64,000 nt of DNA from positions 209,584,445-209,648,444 of the forward strand of contig CM054060.1 of NCBI GenBank assembly GCA_028641055.1. Reading direction: 5' to 3'. Below are positions 12,791 to 23,523 of this stretch, in pieces; position 1 is the stretch's first letter; each line of letters opens with the position of its first letter. This DNA is from Alopecurus myosuroides. Its lineage: Eukaryota > Streptophyta > Magnoliopsida > Poales > Poaceae. The notes under the pieces are model-generated. The model saw only the letters and a program-made list of their open reading frames with translations, did not search any database and was not told where the DNA came from. Both the position numbers and the translations under genes were made by a program.

Positions 12791-13123
12791 TCAAGGACCA
12801 CGAATCTGCTCAGCCAGCATCTCAAGTAGGGCAACTCCTAGTTGAGATTTCTTTAGCGCAGCTTGTTGCTTCCGAATATCTTCCATATCAACTACAAACT
12901 TCAGCCTCAGTTGCTCGGATTCTGCTTTCGCCATCCTCATATCAGCAATTGTTCTGCGCACATTCACATCAAGCTGTGGTTCAGGCTCAGACTGTGAAAG
13001 ACATGATTCCACATGGACCTTCTTTGAGAAAGTATGCTTTCCACTCTTCGGCATGATAACTTCACTATCATCCTCGTCCTCAACCTCTGAAGCAGATCGA
13101 GACATCACCCTTTTCTTGCTTGC
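12791..13123 (-). pseudogene. Last exon of a CACTA-associated ORF1-like gene
   Basis: A minus-strand open frame of about 110 codons ends at a stop near 12791. Reading back to 13123, it is preceded by AG (an acceptor) in a pyrimidine-poor context. The product is acidic then basic at its start (a run with EDEDDSE, then KSGKHTF) and ends in a predicted coiled-coil helix rich in K, E, Q and L (about 13000-12791). This resembles the C-terminal coiled coil of CACTA DNA-binding proteins, but there is no catalytic motif and the assignment rests mainly on its position behind a CACTA terminus. Its upstream intron contains the 138-bp tandem repeat. Confidence 0.45.
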
Positions 13124-13184
13124 CTATCAAGCATGCAAAGAAAATAGATGAAAATAACAGATAACAAGAATGTACAGAACATAG

Positions 13185-13745
13185 ATGAAACTAGCAAATG
13201 ACAAGCATGTACAAAAAAATTGATGAAAACAAGAAGATTATAGTCAAACAACGGTGTGTGTCATGAACTAGCTGATGAGAAGCATAGATGAAACAGCAGG
13301 TGTCAAGCATGTGAGGAAGATAGATGAAAATAGCAGATGATAAGAATGTACAAAAAATTGATGAAAACTAGTAGAATATAGTCAAACAACGGTGTGTGTC
13401 ATGTACTAGCTGATGAGAAGCATAGATGAAACAACAGGTGTCAAGCATGTGAGTAAGATAGATGAAAATAGCAGATGACAAGCATGTACAAAAAATTGAT
13501 GAAAACTAGCAGATTATAGTCAAACAACGGTGTGTGTCATGAACTAGCTGATGAGAAGCATAGATAAAACAGCAGGTGTCGAGCATGTGAGGAAGATATA
13601 TGAAAATAGCAGATGACAAGCATGTACAAAAAATTGATGAAAACTAGCATATTATAATCAACCAACTGTGTGTGTAATGAACTAGCAGATGAGAAGCATA
13701 GATGGAATAGCAGGTGTCAAGCATGTGAGGAAGATATATGGAAAC
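13185..13745. repeat. 138-bp tandem repeat, about four units
   Basis: The string gtcaaacaacggtgtgtg recurs at 13243, 13381 and 13519, with a diverged copy at 13657. The spacing is exactly 138 bp each time. Each unit also carries agctgatgagaagcatagatg and ggtgtcaagcatgtgag-type strings. The array sits between the two minus-strand CACTA exons, so it is intronic if that gene model is right. Confidence 0.9.
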
Positions 13746-13945
13746 CTTGTTGAAATGACAACGACAACCTTCATTACTATAAGTGGGTTTCACGACCTTA
13801 ATTAGCTTGCCAAAACTTCTTATAGTATGGAATAAAGTAAGTAGCACAAAATATATGGCGCCACATTGATCAAACAGTTCAACACAAGATAAGAAAGCTG
13901 CACCCTTGTTGTTGCGATATCATGAAAGAATGTTGAGCTACCGGG

Positions 13946-14208
13946 TTAGGGAATGACCTGCAGCTCATTGTCCATGCTGGATTGTGATTGATATGATACG
14001 ACTCCTTCAGTGGCATCTGATTCCTCTTCAACGTCATACACAGGCATGTACTGAGATCCAGAGTCTTGCTTCTTGGTCTTTTTTGGAAGGGGCGGTACAG
14101 TAGCACATGAAAGAAAACTTGCTGGCTTTATGCCCAGTTCATGCATCTTTGCATTGTTTGCCATGATAGTTCTGGCACGCTCTTCTTCAATGGGGTGTAG
14201 TGGCGATC
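13946..14208 (-). pseudogene. Internal exon of CACTA-associated ORF1-like gene
   Basis: The minus-strand frame opens after an AG at 14210-14209 and reads SPLHPIEEERARTIMANNAK, then MHELGI, and a lysine-rich PPLPKKTKKQ segment. The ERARTIMANN...ELGI pattern is one I associate with grass CACTA-encoded ORF1 (DNA-binding) proteins. The frame stops at about 13946, so either another intron begins before that or the gene is broken. A possible first exon starting MSASTLKRV lies at about 14725-14640, but no clear donor site was found. Splicing is inferred only. Confidence 0.45.
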
Positions 14209-14734
14209 CTAGCATGAATAAAGAATTAAAAGTAAAGTACAAATATAACACTTCATAAGAACCTAATAAAGCATAAATAATTAAGGCACTCATCTTGTAA
14301 GAACAGTCCAGTGCAAGTACTATAAATTCTGATCCTAACTAAGACTGATAGGATCACAATCAAAGTGAAATCAAACCTAATACGTATTATACAAGCTATA
14401 TTGCTGCAAATGAGCAAAGTTTTACCAAGCAAGAAGGCCCCCCTTCCTATTTCCGTTACAAGAAACCGTTTAGAGAGATTTATTGCATCAAACATTAGCA
14501 GTATAATTAGGATAATAATGAAGCATCGAACATACGATTAAACAGACAACCAATTTAGAAAGATTAACTACATTGAACATAAGCAGGATAATAAGGAAGC
14601 ATCAAACATACAATTAAATAGACAAAAGCAATTTAGAGAGAATAGTTGCCCGCATCTTTAGGGTCTTCTGTCTTGCTGCGTTTCTCGCCTTCAATATTCA
14701 CTCGTTTCAGCGTGCTTGCAGACATTGATGGTGA

Positions 14735-15300
14735 TGTTGCGGCGAGGTTGGATACGAGGTGGCAGATCTGGATGTACGGCGAGGTCGGTGGCTGACCGGC
14801 GAACACGGCGTCAAGGTGTCTGACCGTCGAGCACGGCTCGAGGTGCAAGATAACGTACGGCGAGGTTGGAGACGATGTGGCAGACAGGGGAGCACAACGG
14901 CAAGGTGGCGGATCTGGACGGCGAAAAGGCCGGTGATGTGGCAGATTTGGAGGGTGATCTCGACGGCGACGATGGAGTTCTGGCAAGCGAGCTATACGGC
15001 GAGGTATGAGACCGGGGGAATAGAGGATCTGTTTTGGGAGGACAAGGGGAGTGGATATTTCGAAATAGTGGCTTTCTCTTTCGGCAAGAGGGCCGATCAA
15101 GCGGATAAGGCAGGGATTTGGAACGATTACAGAAATGCCCTCCAGGCTAAAGGTTTCCAATTGTGTGCGGGAGGGCTGAGAATTAAATTATCCTTGCACG
15201 AAAAAATTTGGGCGGGCTGTCCTAGCGCGAATTTTTCGGAGCGACGCGAAATTTTGGCGGAACTGCGGGAAACTTTGCTAGCCGTCCGATGCTGATGGGT
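14735..15300. other. GC-rich, internally repetitive upstream region
   Basis: This contains loosely repeated gtacggcgaggt / gatgtggcagat motifs (near 14773, 14857, 14935), so overlapping frames are open on both strands (14759-15295 plus, 14633-15160 minus). Neither translation has a domain I recognise. It is probably the 5' region of the CACTA ORF1-like gene rather than an independent gene. Confidence 0.4.
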
Positions 15301-15454
15301 GGCTTACAAAAATTGAGCATTTATGCAATTATTTAGTACTAAAGATTGTGAAAAAATTCCGAAAGTATTTACCTAAAATCCTGGAGAGGGTCAATTCTGT
15401 GCAATACTACTACATGTTGATTGGTGGCTTGAATTTGCTAGCCGTTGGATGCTA

Positions 15455-16114
15455 GTCAACTTTTTGGTCTACACCTATCACCGGTGTCGGAAGGGGGTAG
15501 AACATTGTTATTTTTTGCTTGGTTCTGTTAAGTTAGGCCATAGTTACATGGATAACCCAAATCTAGATCTACTTGTAATAAGATTCCCTCTAATTCGCCT
15601 GAAAAAACCATAGCCATGATGGGGGAGAAGACGGAACTGCCGTTCTGGACCCTCTACATGAGTCGGAAGGGGGTTGAAAATTGGAACCAATTTCTTGGTT
15701 TTGTCAGGTTAGGCACAAGGAACACCCAAGACAATGGTAGCGCCCACCTCTTGGCAAGATTTCCCCAGTTCCGTGCGATCCGGGACTTTGGGGCTCTAAG
15801 TAGTCCTCGCACATGCTGAGAGAATCTGACGCCGGTGAAGTGCGCCCTAACACAGAGAGCGAGGGAATCTTGCGCATCCAAGATCCATGACACACTGTAA
15901 CACACATGGTATGGCATACGCTGGGATTTGGTGGCATTAGGATGATCCGGAGCCCCCTCTCTGGAGAAACCATAGCCCCGCTGTGAAAAAAGAGGAAATT
16001 GTCGTTCTGGCCCCTCTACGTGAGCCGGAAGGGGATAGCAAAGTGGAACCAATTACTTGGTTGTGTTAGGTTAGTCCCAATGAACACCAAAGACAATTGT
16101 AGGTCCTATCCCGT
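15455..16114 (+). repeat. Three diverged copies of a roughly 100-bp unit of unknown origin
   Basis: Related segments start near 15480, 15655 and 16013. Each has a (t)cggaagggg core followed by gttaggtta/gtcaggttagg and then a caaagacaat or related string. The last two share about 100 bp at high similarity and are separated by about 358 bp. Short frames over them (15616-15819, 15999-16229) are similar but lack known domains. The last copy ends directly at the LARD insertion. I cannot say what element they belong to. Confidence 0.6.
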
Positions 16115-19100
16115 TGTCACGACCTCGGACCCAAAGGTATACATACTGTTATATGCTCCTAGACATGGAATCACAAGGGCTTCAGGATTACCAGCCCCGG
16201 CCGCAACAAACAACGGCAGGCAGACCTGATTCATCGGCACGTAGGCCGGATCACCACGGTACTACTACTCCTTGTGTCCATGCTAGTCATAACCAACTAT
16301 GCATATCAAAGCGTCCACGAGTTGAATGAAACTGAAGGAACGGGACCAAAGCTATACAGAGATGATATGTGTCCAGAAAGTGCAACAACAATCGAGGGTT
16401 ACTGGGGTTACCTCGCCCCAGGCCGAATCACATCGGCAGGCGGGCTCGGACATGGATTGTCGGCTCCACAACCCCTTGACTGCGACAACTATGCAGGCAT
16501 AGCCAAAACTGTATAACAATGAGCTCGAAACCAACAACCGATCAAAGCAGTACTCTAGACATGGAAGCTGTATAAAACAGGTGTTACTAGAGTATAGCTT
16601 AGAAGCAGAGGTCACAAGACCCAACATTACATCAGACAACGGAAGGCAAATTATGTTGCTAATCAACAAGAACCAAAAAGGCCTAAGAGGCCGCAACATA
16701 AGGCGACGTCCCAGCCCATAGACTCCAGGCTGTTACCTGGGAACCCCAAACTACTCGTCGATGTCCATGTTGAATCACCACTGATGTGAGATCTTCACTT
16801 GAACCAAATTTAAGCAAACCTGAGTATGGGAGGTACTCAACAAGACTTAGTTAACCTATTATATATCTGCTATCTTCAGAAAGGGTTTTATGAAGGCTAT
16901 TTTGTGTAAAGCAATCTTTGTTTTCCAAATCGAGGAGGAATAGCATGTCTCATAGAATGTTTTGAAATCAGATGAGAAACTCACTACTGCAATCATCATC
17001 TTTCGAATCCACCAACATCATTTCCTAGCATCTCACATGCTACAAGGATCACCCCTCTCGGTATCTCCGAGGAGGAACCCTTCAAACATTATCTCCATGC
17101 TTTGTCAACATCTTTTACGCCACGTTCAAGTTATCTATGGCCAAACTACTTTCACCAAGTCATCCTTAACCGCGAACACGGCTTCTGGAAAAGATTTATC
17201 CCTGCAGGGGGTACACTTTACCCACACGTACCATCCGACTCTTAGCGCCACATGTACGCTCTTCCATGGAACGCGGCAGAGGGTGGCTGGCCATGACCTT
17301 TACCTTACCCGACCCTATCCATGAGTCAACCCAAGACAGGGCCACCCCGTCAACAGGGAGTTGGCCATCCTCCTGACGGCACCTATCTCTGTGAGGCGGG
17401 GTCAAGATCCGTGTACGTCCATCACTTGGCCCCGGTCACGCCCTAGCGGAGCATTTTGTTTTAAAACCGTTTAAAAGGTTTTATTTGCGTTGCCGAATGG
17501 AAATCTCAAACTACGTGACTCATGGATAAAGCCAGCTAAGTTAGTCGGTCAATGAGGCTCATGGCCATCGCGCGTGGTTGTACGCTCAGTCTTGGCTTCT
17601 GCACCCGACCTTACTCCTAGGGTTGGCAAGTACGGAACGAACAACCACTTCCCAAGTGGCCTCCCGTCCAAGCCTTAGTCAAGTTAACCACACAATGCTC
17701 ATATCACCACGTCATCATATCATACTAGGTTATCGCAGCTCTGATTCATCAACCGAATGGAGAAGAGGTAAAAAACATGTATGACTAAGCGAAGCAGATA
17801 TGAGGCTCTAGCGATACGCACAAGCAAATCTATGGCGGCTAGGAGCAGTGGATCAGGATATTGAGGCAATGCAGTATATAGGTGAACTATAACTACTAGC
17901 ATCAAATACTTTGGAATCGAATGCAAAGTACGAGATTCAAATGTTGTTCGAAAGCATATATGAGCAGATAAGAGGTTATGCTTGCCTTGGTTATAAGAAA
18001 AACAGATAAAGACTTCCGGAATAAGTGCTTGACTTGTCGGTTAAGATCAAGTATTCACCATTGGAGTTGTTGGCCTTCTCTTCGGAGCCACGTTCTATCG
18101 AGGGGGAACAAATACCGAAAAAAGGAGAACAACAATCAAACATGGCATCGATGCAATGCGCAATATGTATGCATGAGAAAGTTAATGCACTGAAATAAAT
18201 CCCTAAACCTGAAGATAGGATTGCTAGGGTTCATATGTCAGTTATGCAGTTTTACTGAAATTTGCCCGAAATGGACCCCGGAGGGTTACTTCGGCCAATT
18301 CTGAAAGTAAGTACAATTTTACTGGCTCAAATGGAGTTGAAAACACCATAAGTAGGTTGCATTTGTCATTTTGAACAATTTGGTATATACCTTTCAATTT
18401 TCTAATTTTATTGAATACAAACTTATTTTCTTATTTTTAAATGAATTAAACAACATTAAACAATGGTCCAAAATCAACTTTATCAAACATGTGTGAAAAT
18501 GATATATTCAGATAGGTTACATTTTTTTTATAAACTCCATATTATTTTTTTATTTTTTTGAGTTATAAAACAGAAGTTATTAATTTATTAGAATTAGTTA
18601 TTAACTTTCCTAAATTAACTGATTTTCTGGAATTATTATACAGTGAGGCCCACGTGTCAATTTAAACCTTTTCTATTTTCATAAAGAAAAACCGGCTGAC
18701 AGCTGGGGCCCGTGGTGACGTCGTGCTTGCGTCACCACGACGTCAGCAGCTGGCCGGCGGCTCTGCTCCGGCCAAATTCTTGCGATTCGGCGCGCGATTG
18801 AAGGAGCGAGCTAGCACGTGAAGAAGCGGACCACACAGGGAGCCTACTGGGTGGCAGAGGTGACCAAATGGTCATTGGAGAAGCTCCGGCGACCACCGTC
18901 TCTAGCAGTGAGCGGCAGCGCTCGGCGTCCCGACTAACCAGAGAGGTAGGGGAAAGATGGAGGGGTCCTGGAGGACCCCCTGCTCACCAGGAGCTCGAAG
19001 GCGGTGTCGGGGAGGCGAGTGGAGCTCGGAGATGGCGGCAATGGCACACGGCGGCGCTCGGACGGCCGGGAGGAAGACGGCACGATTCCGTCGATTCCGA

Positions 19101-19749
19101 CCATCCCTGGTAAACGAAACTCGATGGGGAGACAGAAGAAGGCCTCGCGAAGCTCCTGGGCTTCTCAGACCGGCGAGGGAGGCAACGTAGCGGCGGGGAG
19201 AGGGGATCGCCGACGAGTAGGGTTTCGGGTTAGGGTTTGCTCGCAACAGGGAGACAGAGAGCGAGAGGGAGGCGCGAGTGGAGGGAAGAGCGGTGCACGG
19301 GAGGGCTCTCCTCACCCTTATCCCCTTGGGAGAGAGCAAGCAGGACGTGGCGCGCGGCGGCGTCGTCGACCTTCTGTCCTTCTGGCCAGAGCTAGAAGAA
19401 AGGGAAAAAGAAAAGTGAAATGCGAAAACCCCCTGGAGTTTCTGAATTTTACACATTGGTCCTTTTCTTTTATAAAACAGAACACCAAACAAACTTTTAA
19501 GGGCCTTTTTTAAGAATAAAAATTAGAAAATACATTTTGGAATCCTCACAAAATTTCCAACAAAACCATATCTTGGTTTGCCAAAAATAAAAATGTTTTT
19601 TAAATTTTTTTTTGGGTGATCACTTTAAGTGATTTTTATCCAAGTTTCAATTAAATTCAAATTAAAACTTGATTCAAATTTGTTTCATGCATGAATGACA
19701 TGAGCACAACACAACAAAAACCCTATTGTAGCAAAACAGGGATGTTACA
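16115..19749 (-). repeat. 3' LTR of the LARD
   Basis: This 3,635-bp repeat is colinear with 23524-27135 with scattered substitutions and indels (a few percent by eye). A GC-rich island at about 18640-19420, close to the TGTAACA end, carries open frames on both strands (18902-19492 minus; 19004-19513 plus). The corresponding frames in the other LTR have different ends, so they are not selected coding regions. The rest is AT-rich or unique-looking LTR sequence. Confidence 0.88.
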
Positions 19750-19764
19750 AATCTACCCCCTTAA
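19750..19764 (-). other. Polypurine tract of the LARD
   Basis: On the minus strand this reads TTAAGGGGGTAGATT immediately before the TGTAACATCCC start of the 3' LTR. It sets the orientation of the element. Confidence 0.85.
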
Positions 19765-22700
19765 TGGAATCTCGTCCCGAGATTCCCGAAGGAGAAGAAA
19801 GAAGGAACACCGGTTTTGAACGATCTTCTCGAACCTTACGGTACCCTTCTTGTAGAGGTTGATCCGTAGCACTTGCGAAGATATCCAGCGGCTACACCTT
19901 AGGTAGGAGGGAAACTCTTAGGGTTTGATCTTCACGAAGATCGAGTGTCTCATGGATAACTCACGACAGGAATGTTCATAAAGAACGTTTGAGTTAAAGT
20001 GCATGAAACACGTCAAGGTAATGAAGGGAGTAGGAGAAGGTTTCAAGTTTGTTGACGAATGTTCTTGAAAGGATTTAGAATATGAGCTTTGCACAAGACC
20101 TTAAATCCTTTTGGATAAGAAAGGTTGAACAACTTGTCACATAGAGGTTTCTTCAAACAGAATACCAAGATCGTGAGGATGGTCTTGGATACCAAAACAT
20201 AATACCCGTAGACGAGGGAAAACACGAGAAAACACTGTAATCGTGCATCGGAGAGAATTTGATACAAGAGCATGTTCACTCTTCGCAGTGGACACAGAAG
20301 AGGAAGGAACTTCCATTCCATCAAATTTGTATAGAACTTTGTCAAGAATCAGGATGTTACTTCACTGCAGAAGATGGGTAACCAAAGGATGTTGGAACAC
20401 CGTAATTAAGGAGGAATTCTTGGTCACACCATAAGGATGGTTAACCAACAAGGATTGAAACACCGGAAGAAAATAGGGAATCTCTTTCCTATTGTGGTTT
20501 GGACGTAGCAATACATCTACCACATAGTTAAGATCCCACGGCTGAAGTGACTGACAAATTCACACAATGTGTGAGCTCAACAGAACTTCAAGTACCAACA
20601 ACTTGAAAAGCGAACTGATCGATGGCAGTTACAAAACACCACGAGATGATTCTCATGATGAACTTGTTTCCACTGGAACAAAGGTTTTGGAGGTTCAACG
20701 GAGAGGTATTGAAAAGATCAACTTCCAAGTTATCCTTGATGTTCTAGATACCGATAACGGGCTCATGACAAGCCTTCTATAGGTTATCGAGTGAATGTAT
20801 AACTCCGGTTTGGAAGAACAGGGAGGGAAAACTTGCGAGAATGAGCCACACAAGAATTCTCACAGAGAGTGGCTGCTCTTACGGATTCAAAGAGATATGA
20901 CATTAGGCCTTCCGGCTAATTGTGTCAACCACAAAATCAACCATGCCAGATTTTCAAATAGACCTAATTTAATACGCTTGAGGAAACACCAACCATCCTT
21001 GCTGCTTGAGATTCAGATCTGGTTAGTGAGTTGATAAATCAGACTGGGTATGTTTGATCAAAGAGGTTGCACCGGTTATCAACAGAATACATATGCTAGA
21101 TTCTCAAGATACAGACTACGATGTCAAGCTCAAGAAGATGAGCAAAACTGCAAAACCCATGTATTAGCAACTTGTGAAAGACGGTTGCACCTACATGGAC
21201 TACTTGCGGAGGAACACAGCAAAGTCATTGTTGGGAAGATGATAGCAAAGATCACGAAGATCTTGGACTTCTTCTCTTTTACGAATAGTCAATCAGTGGC
21301 TTAGTGTGGATGTACAACTTCTTCAAGAAATGGAGGTAACGTCCTACCATCTCAAGAATAGTCCACACATACATGACCGACTTGGAATTATTCCCTAGGG
21401 AACAGGAAAACTTTACTCGAACCCATGGCAACAACTTTCACCATAAGCTCATGGTCTGGAGTAAGCCACTTTGAACCTCTAGAACACAACTTCGTGATGA
21501 CACAAAGGTGGTTCTTAAAAGTTTCCAACATTAATGCCAATTGTTCAACATTAACCTCTTGCAACTTGGGGAAAATAGGAATGTCATCGATGGGCTCAAC
21601 AACACGCTTATCAAAACACTCCAAGAAGAGGGATTCATATGATATCTAAACAAGCAAGATATTGTTCAGACTGAAGGACATGAAGGTATCCTCGAGGAAA
21701 CACCATGAGTAGAAGCACCATCAAGATAGTCCTTGAATCTGGACTTGATTTGACGATAGCCCAAATCTAATCAAGGTAGGATGATAGCATGTCCACGAAG
21801 GAGATACTATCATGCTTCAACAGGATGAGAACTAGACATCTCATTCCAAAGGAACAAGTTAGGAAGAGTTGTTGTCTTTCAACTCTCCAAATTGTTGTTT
21901 AAGCTCAACCGACTAGTCCAGGATGTCCAACATAGTTTCTTGGAGAAAGGAGTAGCTCAAATTACCCCTTGCTTAGACATTACGGTCAGGTAACAACCTG
22001 GTGATACTTCTAGAAAGACAACCAGATTCTCACAGCCTACCAGTATGTCTCGGAGTTTGGAAGGAATTTTGCTTTTCAAAGCAACCGATATGATCTTGAG
22101 AGATTCGGGATGAACCTAACTCTTTGACCAGGAATGTGCACCACCATGAACAGATTTGGTAACACGGTCAACTTTATGTAGGGACCTGGTGACCAATAGT
22201 GCTAAGAAGGATACAGATGTTTCTTAGATTCTTCAAAGCAATAAGAATTGCTAAGAATACCTGATACACACCTCAATACACACCCAACCATCTCGAGCAC
22301 TAAGGCTTGAAGGAAAGGTGGGTAAGGATGTGTAAGAGCATCACTTCATCAATAAGACCATGATACTCAACACAACCTCTTGATATATAAGAGTGTGATA
22401 CTCGAAGCTGGAACAGAACAGAAGCTAATGAAACTTCTTTATTCTGTGGATTACAAAACTTTGACCTGGTTCTAGAGATGAACTAGGTACTGGAGTTTGT
22501 TTCTCCTGACATCCCAAGGTGGAATGTTTTGACGGAAAACAAGAGCAAATGCATTGGAAGAATTCAACACACATACGCAACTTGTATTCCAAACAGTAGA
22601 TGAGGTTTGGAAGCAAGCAATGAATAGGAACGTGCTCTTGGAAAATCCTGAGACCACGTTAGATGCACAAGGTCATACTCATTTGTATAACCCATGCTAA

Positions 22701-23506
22701 GACGAGGGGTATAGCTGAATCAAGAGGAAAGATGTGGAGGCCATAATGATCACTCTTGTTGTGACCCTGTTATGGTTCCAAAAGAAAACATAAGGCTATT
22801 GAAGTTGAGATTACCTAGCCATCCTGAGGTACAAGATGTTCCTCAGGGTCCAAAGAAACAAAACTTGGGTTAAAGGTCAGCATCCTGTACTGATAGCATG
22901 ATCATTACATGGTTAAGAAACCACATGATTCAACCCACTGCAATTCAGCACATTCCGGGACCTTCGGTTCAAGTCCAAGGGCTAAAAACACAATGAAAGG
23001 AGTAACTACTATTTGAGTGTCACAATGGACACTACAATTAGCAATCATGAGGTATCTTCCAAAAGACAACGATAGCTCCGGAAGAACTTTGAGCAGAGGA
23101 TAACGGACAAGTTCGAGATGGAAAGGAAATCTCGAGGTTCAGGATTTTGAGGCGTTAAAACAGGAGTATGTGGAACCCACACAACTCTGAGGTATTATGA
23201 TGGAAAGAATATCTCCCATTTGAAACGAGAGATAGCGGAATATGAAACACACACGACTCTAGAAACTGAACACTAGGTAAACTTGGGTAAAAGAACGTCT
23301 TTCCATAGAAGGCACCTAAGTTTTCAATAACTAGAACCTTTTCAAATCAAAACAGGTAAGGTGACCCGGAGTTAGAGTGATACCAGATAAGGAGGAAAAA
23401 GAATCCTAACAAGGTTTTTCACAACTCATTTGACGTTTTCAAATAGTTATCGCAAACACTAGACTCAACATCGACCAAGCAGTAAGGTTTTCCTACAGGC
23501 AGTCCT

Positions 23507-23518
23507 GCTCTGATACCA
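23507..23518 (-). other. tRNA-iMet primer binding site of the LARD
   Basis: On the minus strand this reads TGGTATCAGAGC, the standard plant initiator-methionine primer site, five bases inside the 5' LTR end. It is intact. Confidence 0.9.
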
Positions 23519-23523
23519 TGACC

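Larger units (their letters stand above)
11806..15300 (-). mobile_element. CACTA (En/Spm-type) DNA transposon, right end not found
   Basis: The left terminus is CACTACCAAATTCC at 11806, preceded by ata as a possible 3-bp target duplicate. The next about 850 bp is a GC-richer subterminal zone rich in short cgacg/acgtt motifs in both orientations, typical of CACTA transposase-binding regions. Minus-strand coding fragments (12791-13123, 13946-14208) carry sequence I associate with CACTA ORF1 proteins. No TAGTG terminus or repeat of ata was found, so the right limit is a guess and the element may be truncated. No transposase (TNPD-like) reading frame is present. Confidence 0.65.
19750..23523 (-). 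mobile_element. Non-coding interior of the LARD
   Basis: These 3,774 bp have no open frame above about 100 codons and no gag, protease, RT, RNase H or integrase motif. The segment just inside the polypurine tract (aatctcgtcccgagattcccg, about 19769-19789) resembles the tail of Tekay-type pol regions, suggesting derivation from such an element. In LARDs the interior RNA is thought to be structured; no folding was computed here. Confidence 0.8.

Noticed and set aside
13185..13745. CRISPR-like array
   Set aside because: Whole 138-bp units repeat without unique spacers, and the DNA is a plant transposon.
14759..15295. 178-codon + strand ORF
   Set aside because: It runs over GC-rich repeats upstream of the minus-strand CACTA gene; the minus strand is open for 175 codons over the same bases; neither matches a family.
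18902..19513. Long overlapping ORFs on both strands (196 and 169 codons)
   Set aside because: They lie in the GC island of the LARD LTR; the paired LTR at 26257-26831 has different frame limits and no domain is recognised.
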